A stretch of 64,000 bases of DNA from Paramacrobiotus metropolitanus (GCF_019649055.1 NW_026570306.1:248001-312000), one strand, 5' to 3'. Shown: positions 33,705 through 46,800, counted from the stretch's first letter. Translations and numbers: made by a program. The notes: generated from the letters alone by a model not told the origin.

Positions 33705-36077
33705 ATGGCCCCCCAAATACTGATTAAGCAGGAAGTCAGAAGTGTCAAAGAGTGCAGTCCCTCGCCCAGCATCACCTCCAGCGTCGAGTCTGCTGGAGGG
33801 AAACGCAAGCTGGACTGCGATGATGGCGTCGATCGCGAGAAACGACGGTAAATTCTTTCGACTTTGAGGCTAAGGTGTTATAGAAGAAAAACTGAAGGGA
33901 TGAAAACGTGAATCGTTGTTTAGGAAGTTGATGAACCGCGTTGCAGCCCAGCAGAGTCGTGATCGTAAACGACAGTATGTGGATGACCTGGAGAAGGAAA
34001 TCAAGAAGTTACGCAACGAAGTGAGTCTTCAATAATCCTTTTTGGTCATAAGTTATTATCTTCATTGCCTTGGAGATCGGGCATTAGTCACTGTTATTAT
34101 CCAATTTTCAAATTTATAAAATTAATACAGTTTTATTTTAATGTTTATGCTGCACCTTTAAATTTGCATTCATCCTGCAGTTCTCCTTGTAAAAGAAATA
34201 TTTTTAATTCTTCGTTTGTTTTACCTTGAGCAATTTCCTGCTTGCTTCCTGTTGTTTTTAAAAGCGTTTTCATTTCTGGATAAAACTTAAAAGTTTCGAA
34301 TTGTGGAATGTAGTTTTCCATTCCCGATTAGGTCGGTTTTCCAAGAACCGTGCTTGTGATAGGCTGACGGAAATGACGTCATTTCACACTTTGCCTTACC
34401 ACTACGGGCGGCGTCTTCATGCGTGTCACCACATTTTTGTGAGCCCACATTTTAACACTGAGAATTTGCGTAGTGTAGTGTACGAGTAAAACACGAGTTT
34501 CTTCCGATTTCTATAGATCTCGCTGAAACCAAAATTTTATACGCGAGGCATTATAATAAATATCTTTGTTTTTTATTTGCAGAATACCACCTTAAAAACA
34601 GATAATCAGAAACTGCGATCGCAAAATGACGAACTGAAAATCGAGAACGAAATTCTGAAGGTACGTTGTCGTTGTTGTTTTTCCATCCGCTTTTTAATGC
34701 TTCCATTCAACAATCTTGTCGAACTCGCAAATTTTGCAAAATATATGTTTTTGGTACGATTATACATTTTGTCTAGTTTGTTAATGTGGTGGTATTTGTT
34801 GTGGTAGACGGGAAGTGTGAAGGCTGAGTCGTGCCCCACCGTAACCAGCAGCGACGCCAGCATCGTGCCGGAAGCCGTTGACAGTAGCCCCATGGCCTTT
34901 GAGTCCGCCGCGCTCATTAGTGGTCCTCTGCAGCAGGAACAGGTCATGAGGATGCTGATCAACTGGCTGATGCACTGTGTCTGGATCATGCAGCTGACCT
35001 CGACTCGCCGGATCTCCTCGCAATCCTCCAGGACATTTGGGCAGACCTTAATGGAGCGCCTCAAGCTGCTCCGTTCCCAGATCAAGCTCAGGTGCGTACC
35101 CCATTGAAATTCACAACAACAATATTCCCTTTTAGCACCGTGTTTTTTCCCTTATTACCTCCTTAAATTCTTCTAATTATCGCGCCTTTTTTGACAGTTT
35201 TTGTACGTACTGTATAGCATGCCGTCTGTTGCAACATATAACATTTTATTGATGTTGAAATTTTTACATTTTTTAAAGCAGTTTTGTCCGATTTTTCGCC
35301 GCATTTTTCTACACAGTTAATATTTGAAATGTGCTGTTAACCTATTGATAAAATGTGCTAGTGGTAAAATGCGTTAATGTGCTATTGGTAAAATGGCAGG
35401 ATTTTAAAACCAGAGCTTGAATTTTGTGGCGTTTTTGGCGTTATTTCGTTACGTATTCGACTTCCTGCTGTACGATAATTTGCTGTTTTTCTCGGCTCAT
35501 TAGCAATTTAGCCTTTTTTTTGAATCCGTGTTATTCAGAATTCAGATTAATCTTTCTGTAATGTTTCTCGCATTCCCGTATATTTCTTTAATTTTCTTGT
35601 TTTTCGTCTTAGTTTTTCTCGTATAATTGTTGTCCTAATTTTTAAAAAATTATTTTTCTAATTTTTAATAATTGTTATTTATTGCCCTAATTTTTAATAA
35701 TTTAATTTCTTGCGTTTGTTCAGTTGTTCAGCGTCGAAGGACTTGCGGGAGCCATGGTGGGGCCCACACCAGCAGAGCTGGAATCCCTCCAAGATCTCCT
35801 GCAGTGCGGACCAAACCGTGCCCCTCTGTTCGTAGTCCCGCCCCTCCTGCTCGACGACCCCAACAGCGCCCCCTGCCACCCCCTCATCCACATCCCCGAC
35901 GACGACACCCTTCCCTCCTCCAGCACCCCACCCCTCCCCCTGGTCCCCGCCTCCCCGGTGGCCAGCGACAGCGGGGTCAGTTCGCTGGGCGAGGAGGAGC
36001 TGGATGATCTGTACTGGAAGGAGACGCTGCGGGATCTCGATCAGATGCTGACATCCTTCATCGTTCCCGTCGAATAA
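33705..36077 (+). CDS. XBP1: X-box binding protein 1, bZIP transcription factor of the unfolded protein response
   Basis: Exons: 33705-33847, 33924-34020, 34583-34660, 34808-35091 and 35724-36077. The bZIP basic region (R-K-L-M-N-R-V-A-A-Q-Q-S-R-D-R-K-R) lies at residues 48-64, with a leucine/asparagine zipper to about residue 106. Exon 4 contains a 23-nt IRE1-type intron (34908-34930). With it removed, exon 4 joins exon 5 in phase 0 and encodes a 310-aa XBP1s with an acidic C-terminus rich in D/E/L (ends before TAA at 36075). Without removal, the frame reads a hydrophobic segment and then an alternative exon-5 frame ending at TAG 35833-35835, giving a 237-aa XBP1u. The spliced form is the transcriptional activator of ER chaperone and ERAD genes; the unspliced form is the pre-stress product. 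Introns 1 and 2 flank exons of the basic region, as in other XBP1 genes. Confidence 0.96.
34370..34385. promoter_or_regulatory. 16-bp perfect palindrome with CRE core in XBP1 intron 2
   Basis: GAAATGACGTCATTTC reads identically on both strands and centres on TGACGTCA. It is a strong candidate bZIP dimer site (ATF/CREB/XBP1 type) inside the gene. Confidence 0.45.
34899..34941 (+). promoter_or_regulatory. IRE1 cleavage hairpins and 23-nt unconventional intron of XBP1
   Basis: The intron is 34908-34930. The 5' site is CCG/CCGC in a 7-nt loop (34905-34911) closed by GAGT/GCTC; the 3' site is CTG/CAGC in a 7-nt loop (34928-34934) closed by TCCT/AGGA. Both loops obey CNG/CNGN. Removal shifts the frame and opens the activator domain. 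Confidence 0.93.
34943..35835 (+). other. XBP1u-specific C-terminus: hydrophobic segment plus arrest-peptide-like motif
   Basis: In the unspliced frame, codons 34943-34996 encode a hydrophobic helix (V-M-R-M-L-I-N-W-L-M-H-C-V-W-I-M). Exon 5 then encodes W-W-G-P-H-Q-Q-S-W-N-P at 35755-35787, ending at TAG 35833. Vertebrate XBP1u has a membrane-targeting hydrophobic region followed by a translational-pausing peptide with W-G-x-H-Q-x-S-W-x-P. The same bases in the spliced frame encode part of the XBP1s activation region. Confidence 0.75.
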
Positions 36078-36139
36078 CTACACAGTTCATCGTTATCTCA
36101 TTAGTGCACATTTCCGTGTTTCGTTTTTTTAACTCTGGT

Positions 36140-36145
36140 AATAAA
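36140..36145 (+). terminator. Candidate poly(A) signal for XBP1
   Basis: AATAAA 63 nt after the XBP1s stop codon, followed by a GT-rich stretch (TCTGGTGTGTTC). Confidence 0.6.
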
Positions 36146-37154
36146 TCCTATCTGGTGTGTTCACTGTGCAGCATTATTATGCATGTAAAAATTGGGATTT
36201 CTCTCGGCAAGATTAATTTTATCATTGGTTTTTACAAAGTTTAATATCTATTTATTACGTTTATGTCGGTGTGCATGGGTTTCTCGGTCGTCATAAGCCG
36301 GTCTTATGTTTTGGTGGCTCGGGATAATTTCCCGTTATTCGATTAATTTTGTCTTGTATGGTTCAAGAATACATACAAATGATTAAAATATTTCGTTTTA
36401 ATTAATGGCTTGCGTCGCGTATTATTTATACGCTCAGCATCTACACTTTATCTGAAATTGCTGCAGCTGCGTTTTTAATATGAACTTGCCATACCCTAGC
36501 GCAAAACGTAGTGTATGGGATTTAGCAGTTGATCAATAAGATGGAGTTTTTGGGATTCCCTGCCTATTTATTAAATAAACGATGATCAATTTGTTTGTAT
36601 AACCCTTTTTTGAATTTTTACGTGCTGAATAACAAAGTGAAAATGTTTTTTCGTTGTCAGACACTTTTTAGTTTGTAGTAGACAAAAGCCATCAAAATAG
36701 CAATAAGTGCAAATGCGGGCACACTATATGTACAATACAGAGTGCTTTACTGGTAAATAAATTTAAAAGAATAAAAAACAACCAAAACTTTTTGTTTTCG
36801 TGTGACATAATTAGTCGTATGAATTTTCGAGTACGATATATGAAACTGTAATGAAAGACATATACAGCAGATTGCATAATGATTAATGGAGTTAGAACTT
36901 GAACGTAAAATTGTTTATCAAGTTCTTAAGTAATTATTGCATTTAATTTGTACTCGACTATGTACACTTCAAATGCTGGAATTACACTGCCAAATTTTTA
37001 ACTGCGAAACTATGCCGCAACCAGTACACCGTAAGTACATCATCAATAATGCTTTCTAAATCACAAGTATCACCTGGGCGTGGTCACACCCTTCAATAAA
37101 ATTTAATTATCCCCGAAAACAGCAATAAAATCACACACTAGACTACACCCGGCC
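36146..37154. other. AT-rich spacer between XBP1 and LysM gene
   Basis: XBP1 and the LysM gene converge here. No supported gene or structured element. A SINE-like A-box word (ACGTAGTGTATGGG) lies near 36505. Confidence 0.3.
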
Positions 37155-37430
37155 TCAATTGAGGCAGACCTTCTGCCCGACCAGCAGCCGACTGCAGTCG
37201 ATATTGCGGTTGTAGTTCTGGATGGTGGCGCGCGCCAATCCGTACGTCTCCCCGATCTCCTCGCAGGAATCCCCGGGCGTCACCCGGTGGCTAAACGTGC
37301 AGCGTGGCAACGGCGTCCTCCCTTGTCCCGTGTGCTCCTGGGACGTGGCGGGTTCGGCGTCCAGACGCAGGAACATCACGCTCATTACCAGGACCACCAC
37401 GGTCAACCGCTTCGCATAACCGAACGACAT
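37155..37430 (-). CDS. Small secreted LysM-domain protein, 91 aa
   Basis: Single-exon frame. Residues 1-25 form a signal peptide (basic start, V/L/M-rich core, likely cleavage after L-D-A). Residues 44-90 form one LysM domain: H-R-V-T-P-G-D-S-C-E-E-I-G, Y-G-L-A-R-A-T-I-Q-N-Y-N and L-L-V-G-Q-K-V-C-L. Four Cys (44, 56, 79, 89) lie in and beside the domain, suggesting two disulfides, a pattern seen in secreted chitin-binding LysM proteins. LysM binds N-acetylglucosamine polymers (chitin or peptidoglycan), so roles in cuticle or antimicrobial binding are possible but inferred. There is no catalytic domain. Native or acquired origin cannot be judged from one domain. Confidence 0.85.
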   Translation of the reverse strand: MSFGYAKRLTVVVLVMSVMFLRLDAEPATSQEHTGQGRTPLPRCTFSHRVTPGDSCEEIGETYGLARATIQNYNRNIDCSRLLVGQKVCLN

Positions 37431-40400
37431 TTCTATACCTTCTAAAAAATATTTTGAGCAAACAGCAATGCGTTGGCAAATGTTTGTCAGTGTGTCGTTC
37501 TTTAGTTCTCTCGTGTTGTGTGTTTAATTTCTGATACACATCACAAGCAGTTTCGAGCGTGCATTGAATGGTGGAAATGTTTATCTGATCCGATCACGAT
37601 CGGTCAATAAAATTAAACGTTGATGTGTATCCAGAAGGGAGAGTTAATAACGCTGCGGTTCGGCGGTGTTTTATGTGTAAGGATGGGTGCGCGTGGTGTT
37701 TTTAATGCGGCTGTTAAAATGATCGCGATATAAAAATGATGCCGCACTGCTGAATCAGCGCGTATAACGGAAATCGGTAACAAAGCGGTGCCGGGCCACT
37801 GCCGGCGCTGCTGTTTAAAATGCTAGCTGTTTTTATGGGCGTGTTCGGACTGTAAACGACATACCGTATGTACATACAAACGTACAAACGTGTAGCATAA
37901 AAAGCCGACAAATTATTGTCGACAAATTACTTACAGTCCAACATAAGAACAGCGTGAAATTATAAATCGCAAGGTTGTATTGCTGTTATTAGCTTAAATT
38001 AGGCTGAATTTATGGATAAAATTTAAAATTATAAAGATTTAATTAATTGTTAGTTCCTTTCAAGTTTCAATAACACTTAAAACCAAAATCGAACAATAAC
38101 CCAAATTTTGTCAAAAAATCTATCCAATCAGCGGATAGCAAATCAGATTTAAAACCTTTCGTTTTTTGTATGAATTCGAGTTACAAAAAAGCAGCGTATC
38201 ACTTTTTGTGCGGAAACTGGTAAATGAGCGACAATATACCCATTACCCAATTCAATAATTTCACCCGAAATTTTCCAGGAATTAATAATAATAACTGCTG
38301 AAAAATTTCCAGTGAAATTATTTCTTGGAGGCATACAATCACGGCGTCCACCGTATGTCTTTTCCCATTATTGCTTTCCAGAAAGACCGACAATAATTAA
38401 CACTGCACTGCGCTGCGCAATACACAATATTGAATATATACATCCGATCGACACTTGAGTAGGAGCGGATATCTAAACCGCGGTCATGGTTGCGGGCGGA
38501 ATAATGGTCCCCGTATTTAACCATGCATCTTTCCATGTACACCGTACACGTCAGCATCGATTTACAGAAAAATTTGATATTACAACAACGCGCATGACGC
38601 TGCACACGTCGGAAAAATTGATACATCTGTCCAACAGGGGCGTTTTTGAGTGAGAGCGCTGCTAAATAGGTGGCAAGTGGTTGCGAGAAAAAAAGCGCCG
38701 ACCAAAGGGAAGCAAAAGGGAGACTCTTCGTCGAGATGCCTGCCATTGTTTTCCCCGGACTCCATCGATCTAATTCAACGCCCGTGTACGATGGGCTCGA
38801 TAATGATGCGGCGCGTGCACGGTCGATGGGGCTGCTGCTGCACTACTGCGGTGTAGGGAAGCGCAAGAGGCAGTTAAAACGCCACTTGCTAATCAAACTC
38901 CGACCGCTGGTATTGTCAGCGCAACACCGCTTGTACGCTGACTACAGCGCAGAGAGCTGACATTCAGGTAGGAATTTATACGCTGGCGGGCACGGCGGAA
39001 AGGGATACAGTACACTCACTATTCTTATGCTTGATCCCGCGCACTGACTGCCTCACTGTTCGGTGCTGTTGGAGTGGAACGCGCGCCGCACCGCTTATCG
39101 ATCAACGATCGCCCCCATTCCACCGCCATCACTGTGATTAACCGCGCGTTACCGCATCTTTACAGGTGGTGGTGGTGGATGCGAGGGTTTAAGGCCGCGT
39201 TGCGTAATCGTGGAGGCTGCGACATTGTTCTAATACAGCCCGTTTCGCCGGCTACGGGGTACAGTGTAACCCAGCCAATCTGTAACCCAGCCAACACAAC
39301 TTGTAGTATCGAATTTTGATAATTTTCTGTTGTCCACCAGGGATGAATATTCACTCAGCGGGAACCTAATAAAACCTCTTACAAGTTAAAATTATCTGGA
39401 CTGACTGGACAGTGGTCTGCACGTACCGCCCCGCCGCACTGCACCGAAAACTGAAAGGTCACCCACAGGTGTAATTCGTACATTTCGTAGTACATATACT
39501 GCTCTGTGGTAGTGTATTCAAATTCCATTACATTTTTACTTGGAGTTTCCGTACGTGGTTGATAGTTATCACAAATAAACAATTATACGCAAGTTTCAAC
39601 ATAATAATTATTAATTTGTCGATGCTGCGGCTGTAGACAACGCGTGCTGGCGGTGCTGCCATTTAAGTTTAGAAGAACTTTTTTCAATGGATCATTCAGT
39701 TTTGTCTCCTGTCGGGCTGCCAACCGAAGAAATGCAGTGAAAACTTACTTTTATGTTTGCAACCTGTTGTTCTTGTAAGTAATTGTACATTTCGCAGTTG
39801 TTAAACATTTGAATAAGTAAAGACTGCCGTAACAGAATTTTTTCTCACTGGTCGCAAGATGGTCGATCCTTCCCATTTCTGTCGTTACACTGGACCGCAA
39901 ACTGCCAAACTTCCGGAGTGGCTTATGCCACAATGCTGTACTACTCGATGCAACGTAGGGTCGTATATCGAGATATAAAATTTTCAGCTAATTGGAATGT
40001 TAACCCGAAAGAATATTATCTAATGCCTATTCACTACAGGTCAAAGGTCATGATGAACCACAACTTCCCAAGAAATTCTTTGCGCAAACAACCGCGCTGT
40101 GAAAACAACGACCAGATTAATAGCTCCCTGCTTAAAAGGTTTGAACCGAAGTGCTCGATGCGTCTTTCCACTGGAGCAAGTGCAACAAGTTCAACAAGAC
40201 AGCAACATTTCTATTACAGTAATTCAACAACCAGATACCAACATTTCCCCGCCCGTGCACCACTAGCAGCGATCACACCCGCGGTAAGTATTCCCGGCGC
40301 ACAGGTGAACCTGCCTTCCCACCATCCCATAATCCCGCTTGATCTCCCGCACACGTACGTCTCCACATACAGCTCCCTCCATACACACACACTGGCACAT

Positions 40401-40878
40401 CCGGGTAAGTGAATGTACGCACATGTCGCCGTGGGGATTGGCATTGAAGCTGCAAAAAGAGACGAGCTCAAGCACAGCACTTGTAGTCTCTCTCTCTTTC
40501 TCCCTTTCTCTCCCTCTACCTCCCTCTCTTCCTTTTCTCTTGTGCCAGAGCACAACCAAACTATAATGTGACATTTGCTGCTATTTTGGCCGTTTATCAG
40601 TACTCAACGCATTCTCAGCCACTGTTGGCCATCTTTTCCTCTAATAATATCGATTCGCACCGCAGACAATAATTCTCTCGAGACGACATCCAGCTACTGG
40701 TGTGTGTCCAACCACTTTCCGCATTCTCCGAAAAAAGTGGGATCTTCCGCTGTGGAATAACCAAAACCTTGTGTGTTTTCTTCCCAATCGACTATTGTTT
40801 CATTACGTCATCTTATGGCACGATGAATCCGGCGTTGGTCATCCGTTGTCGGCCGGCATTGGTAATGTGTCGTTGTCC
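37431..40878. other. Long intergenic region upstream of the adenylate-kinase-like gene
   Basis: About 3.4 kb without a convincing gene. It contains a C/T-rich simple-sequence tract at about 40478-40545. A 164-codon plus frame (39918-40412) has low-complexity composition and no recognisable domain; it may be 5' untranslated or promoter sequence. Confidence 0.35.
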
Positions 40879-43800
40879 ATGGGTTGCGGTGCATCCTCGT
40901 TAGCGGCAGCCGCGGCGGTTGACGGCGGCGCGGATCAACCACCCCCGTCCTCCATGCAGTCATGCCTCTCGTGGCCATCGCGTGTCTTCCTCAACCGCTC
41001 CCGTGTCAGCAACGGGAAGGATGCCCCCAAGAAAATGCCCAAGATCAGTATCCGGGTGGGCATGAATGTTACCCGCCCCGGTCCGTATCTGGGCCCCAAG
41101 ATCATCTTCATCTTCGGCGGACCCGGGACGCATAAGGGCCGCGTGGTCGATGATGTCGCTCAAATGTTCGGCCTGACCGTGATATCGGGTAAGTGTGGCT
41201 AATCGGGATCTGGTGACGTCGCGCGCGTCATCAGCGTGTTCGATAGGAGAGTTTGCGTAATGCGTCCTTGGAAAAATACTAGGTAGATTCTCCGATTTAT
41301 CGATAAAATCGTTTACCATCCAACTCGGGGGTGGAAAAAGTGACCTAACGGTCAAAGTTTGTCGTATTGGCTATTTCTTGTTTTCCATTGGTCCGTATTG
41401 TGTGTCGCATTTTTTTTACTATACTTTAGGATGCCGGTTTTTCAGGGAATTGTAGACGTTGTAAATGTGTTTGGGCTTGTGGAAAAATCCATAATTAAGT
41501 AGGCTGAAAATGGGGTGGTTGATAATGGGAGGATGAATGAATAAATTGTGAGGCTGCACACAAGTAACCAGTGTGTGCCGTGTGGGGGTGACATTTTCGT
41601 GTAGGCCGCCCGCACCGGGACCGGCTAATCGCCGTCATAAACAATGCCCCATGTCGTTACGTCATCGATGGCAGAAAGCACTTTCTCCTGTCAGCCTGCA
41701 TCCGGTAGACCGTCAGGACAATTTATGCTAATTTTTGGGGCGTTGGTCGATCATATAAAGTCATCCATTAAAATTTCAGTGATTTTCCATGAATTTAAAT
41801 AAGTGCTTCTAGGATTTTTTCGTAATCTAAAATTCAGGAATATGTTCTGTTACCGGCTTACCGTAGTGTTGTTCTACAGTAGATAGTGTTTTCTTTTTCG
41901 GGCGAATTTATTTTAAAACTTAAACCAAAAACGTTCCTGTATCTCAAGATTAACGACAGTTGCCGGCTGTTGTAAACTGTAAGGTATCGGCATCCAAAAA
42001 GAGATTGCTTTGCTCTTGGATGCGTAACGCAAATGAACTCAGAAACGCTGACATGTGCCCTAGAAAGCGAGATTTACGTACAGTGAAGAATAAAATAAAT
42101 GTCCCGCTCAAGCACCTCATTGTCGCTGCGATCTTTTGATCCCACTTAGCCGGCGTCAGCGCCAACCCCCCTCGAGGGCGGCCGCCGGTCCCGTCACTTC
42201 CCACATGTACCGGACATTAGGGTGGCGATTATGCCGGGTTGTTTTTCTACCCTCTTCTCCTGCAGCTGACAGTCGAGAGAGGAAACAGAAGAACCCGAGT
42301 GTTGTTCTATAAATGGTTCTTGACAAGTTTTTCCAACTGTCTGTGCACACACACACAGTTTTATCCACACGGCCTCGACAGTCTCCTCACACTGTATACA
42401 AAATTAGCAGGTTGTTTGCCGCACGAGGGAAATTAGACGCGGCCGATCGATAGGCACCTATTGAACCCGCGGGTGTACAGAGAAAGGAGAGATCGTCCGT
42501 TGCGTACCTTTTCACCAGTGATTAAAGGCTGCTCCGGCCCCGGCATCTCGCATTTGTGTTGCATAAGCGAACGACCCACTTCCCGTTTTTGGATGTGGAT
42601 GTGTGTATGTATTCTTCGATCGCCCGCGGAATTATGATGTGCGTGTGCAGCGGTATCGAACTACAGCTGACGCACACCGATACAGTGGCGCTACGTGCCG
42701 GTAACTGTGTTGATTCCCGCGCGCAGCATCCATTTTCCTCTTACTACATAATTAATCAATCTCTCCTGCGCGGTTTTCGTACCGCGTTCATACGGCGCCG
42801 CGATATAAACGCGGTATTAACGCCGTGCAGCGATATTAGCGGTTAAGCTGTGCGCCGATGACCTTTGGTGTATAGCGGGCTATTTATATAAGCGGCGCGC
42901 TGTTGGTGCATGTGACGCTTTTACGACGGAAATCGGGGATGTGTTGTAAACGACAGGCAGTGGAATTTTGCAAAAGCAGGTTGAGAAATAATGGTCCCGA
43001 CATTAAGGAAGATTCCCCTTGCCTAATAATAATATTTGTCATATAAAAATGTGTCGTGAAACGGCACTGTAGTAACTATTCAGCGACGTTTTTAAAAGTG
43101 ATTTTCCTCTAAGAATAAACTTGCAGTGTATTTTAAATCTTTTAAATAAGTATGTCGGGGCATTCAAGCCGGATGTACTGGACACGAGCGAACATTGTTC
43201 TTCGAAAGGATAATCAGAATTCTCAAGAACAATGTTTTGCGGTACCGGTTTGCTAAGCAATAACGTAGCGTTATGGCATGTCTTCAGAAAAACCACTTCT
43301 AGTCAAAACGGCCTACTGCAATACAAAATCTTGTACCGCCAGATTGTAGTTTATTTGCAAAACTGCAAAACTTTTTTCGGCCCGACCATGGAAAAAAGCG
43401 CATTAAGTGCACATACTAATGTAATTTAATTTCTTTAATTACATACTTCAAAAATTTATTTCAATTGCAGTGCCAGGAAAAAAGTGTAAGCCACACTAAA
43501 TAAACTTGTTAATTGTTGGTCAGCCAAACAGACAGAACGCAGTTGTAGTGTACCGGCTGATGCTGTGGTGGAATCTCGCATGCATTCGTCAGATGTATGG
43601 CCGCATGTATCGGACGAATTCGTGCGTGGTTCCACCACAGTATCCACCGGAACATTACGACTGTTTTTTGTTTTACTTTCGTGCATCTCTCTGTCTGTAC
43701 AGGTGGATGGCTAAAATCTTACTGACTGTTGACAAAGGTTATAAAAATAAAACAAGATTTTTATACGGCAAATTGTGAGGCAAAGGTACAGCAGTTAATG

Positions 43801-46800
43801 ATTAATATCAAACTTAAAGTAATTTAATGGTTCTGTATTTCACTATTTTATTGTAACAAGAAAGCCGGGTGTGCTTATATACAACGGCAAAGATTGGGCG
43901 CACATTTCTTGGATAAAAAAATCTGGTATACTTTTCTTTCCGCCACTCATAATATGGCAATCAAGTGACATCACTTTGCACCGAGGGAAAAAACGCCCAT
44001 TCAGCGCCACAGTTTTTCCCCCAGCTGTCACTGCATCCGGCTACTTTGCTCCCCCGCTCTTCCCCTTCCAGTCCACCGCACCAAGTCTCCCCTTGCACAA
44101 TGACAACCAGGGTTCGTGAAAAACGCTGGAGCCCGTGTCTCTATAATCGCGTAAAACTGATTAGATTATCCGTGTAACGAGGCAATCGCGCCGGTTCAGG
44201 CGGAAACGGTGCCTGCATCGCCGGTCTCGCTCTTGTCACCGGCGGTCGGCGTTAAGGGGGACCCTGCACAGCGGGCGGCATACTAATTGTTTACCACTAT
44301 CGATCCGAGAATGCGGTTGCGCTGTGTTAAGGCGCGCGATCTCAACCACCGTATTCGCCATATATGTGTATAATGTGTATAGTATTATATACTAATCCGT
44401 GTCCGATAAATCCCGACGTTTCTCGAAGACCGCGCCGTGCATGCCGGTCCGCTGGGATTTGTAAGTACACGGTCCCCCCGATAATGGGGCTAATTACCGT
44501 CGGGACCGGCGTTGGCTTGTTCCCCGATTTTCCAGGGATTAATTGATTTTGTGGTACAGATGCGTGGGACGATTACTGATTAAGTGAGAAAAACCTTTCC
44601 AACGCTTTCAGTTAAATAATGCATATTAACGCCAAAAAATATAATTACCAACGTGTAATGCTTAAATAAAAAATATTTGTAATTGCATATTAAATGGCAT
44701 AGGTATTTGTACACAAAATTAATAACAAAAAATATAATCATTATACCATGATTCTTAAAATACAAGTATAAATAAAAATAAGATAAATAATGTTTAAATA
44801 TTATTAAGATGTATGTTAAAATTTTGCTCATTAAGCTGTTTAAGTACGTACTTACAATGCAAACATAAATATAACTACGGCAAAGAAGTAGTCAGCAGTT
44901 GAATAATAAAATTTGAAAGTATTCGAGGTCACAGTAAACAAAGAAAATAATAATATCGCGACAGGCAATTAACACGAGATTGCCTAAAATTAACCGTTGC
45001 ACAAGACTATGACGCGTTTCCGTCTCCTGTTTAATTTCCGCCTAAGCACTGTAATTACCGGCTTTCCGAGCACATTGTTATATCGTATTTTGTGGGGTAA
45101 TTTCGGGAGATGTTGGCCTTAATTGTCTTCTCAGACTATGTGTCAACGTGATACATGTTATATCTTCTAATAAAAATCATAATCAATTAAGTGATATAAT
45201 TATAATAATTGTCCTCGCCACTTCCGCATGGGGCGCATGTACAGCGCCCGGGGGGAGGCGGTCATTAGACGGTATAATCCCGCGGAAGAATGAAAATGAC
45301 CTGTAAATCCATGTTAATCTTGTGTGCGACAGGCGAAGCCCTTCTCCTGCAGCACGTGCTGGACCGGGTGGCCTCCAGTACGTCGCTACGCGATGCTAAT
45401 TCGCACAATAATGTCAAGGCGACGGCGTTCGGCGGCGCGATCGGCAGTACGATGCTGGCGGAGACCGGCAGTATCCATTCGGGCAGTCTGGCGGCGCTGG
45501 GCAGCGCCCGTCCGCGGCGCGGCAGTCTGCCTACCTCCGACTCCAAGTCGTCGCTGCGGGTGGGCGATAAGGAGGATGGCGAGCGCAGCGAGGTGGACGA
45601 GAACGATCGCATTAATACCGGGCCGGATATGCGCGGATTACAGGTGGGTTGCCGAATTTTGGTACTGTTATCCAGTGGCATTAACTAAAGTGAAGAAAAT
45701 ATCAAGTGAAAAATATCAAGTTATCAAGTGAAAAAAAATACACAGAATAATTATACCAAACGAAAATTCAAGGAAAAAATCAAGAAGATAATTAAAGCTC
45801 AAAATAAATAAAATTGCTGATATTGTTTTTATTGTGTTTGTGCAGTCCTTAATTAATTTTAATTGCGGTATTTTGCACCAGTAATTAACGATCCACGTGG
45901 TTAAGCAAAATTAATTAAAGACTTGAGGTGTTAAGTGAAATGTTATGTTTTTACGAAAGCCGGTTTTGTCAATTCGGCTCCAGTGTACGCTTAATTATGT
46001 AGGTCGTAGCCGCTACTTAACTCTTTCGAACATCCGGAGCGTATTGTAGGCATATGTGTAGTGTAACGGCTCTTGAATGACCGATTGGAATCATCTCTAG
46101 AAGCGGACATTCTAATAAGATAAGCACTGAAAGTACTGACAATTTATGTGCTGACAATGCTGCTCATTTAAGAGCCCAAATTTTTTAAAATTATATTTCA
46201 TAAGAAAAGTTTTCTTTAGAATTTTATTTTTTGAGTTTTCTTAGGTTAACAGTGCTGTTATCTAGCGGCGCTAACTGAAGGAAATGTGCAGAATAATTGC
46301 ACCAAAAAGATAAACAGAATAACGAATAATTACAGCGGAAATGAACTGGCTCTCGTTCCTAAGGTATGAATTATTTTAGCAAGTTTTTGTCACATTTTAA
46401 AAGTTTTTTGTATGATTTAATAATAAAAAATAATCGTTTTAAGAGGTATTGAGTATAATTAAACAGTTTAAATAAATATTATTATTTTATAACATAAAAT
46501 TATTTAGATTCATGATGCTGTTATATATGCTGTTTAATCTGACTATATATCGCCGCTTAAATTTGGTAATTGTAGCTGGGCAATGCAAATCGAAAAAAAC
46601 CCATAGAGGAAGTTAGTTAGTGTAAATTGCGTAAACACAACGCACACTTTTTTTACCGCCTCGACGCGCGATTGTCTTCTGAAGAATGTAATTTAATCCT
46701 CGAATGCCTGTAATAAAACCAGAGACCGGCAAATCCGCGCCGCGCCGGATATCCGGCGACGATGTGCGGAAAGGTCAACGGTATATATAAGCGTATCTAC

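Noticed and set aside
35672-36007. 111-codon Pro/Arg-rich frame in XBP1 exon 5
   Set aside because: Third frame of a Pro-rich exon; neither XBP1s nor XBP1u uses it.
39918-40412. 164-codon plus frame upstream of the adenylate-kinase-like gene
   Set aside because: Low-complexity His/Thr/Pro content, no domain, no clear splice context.
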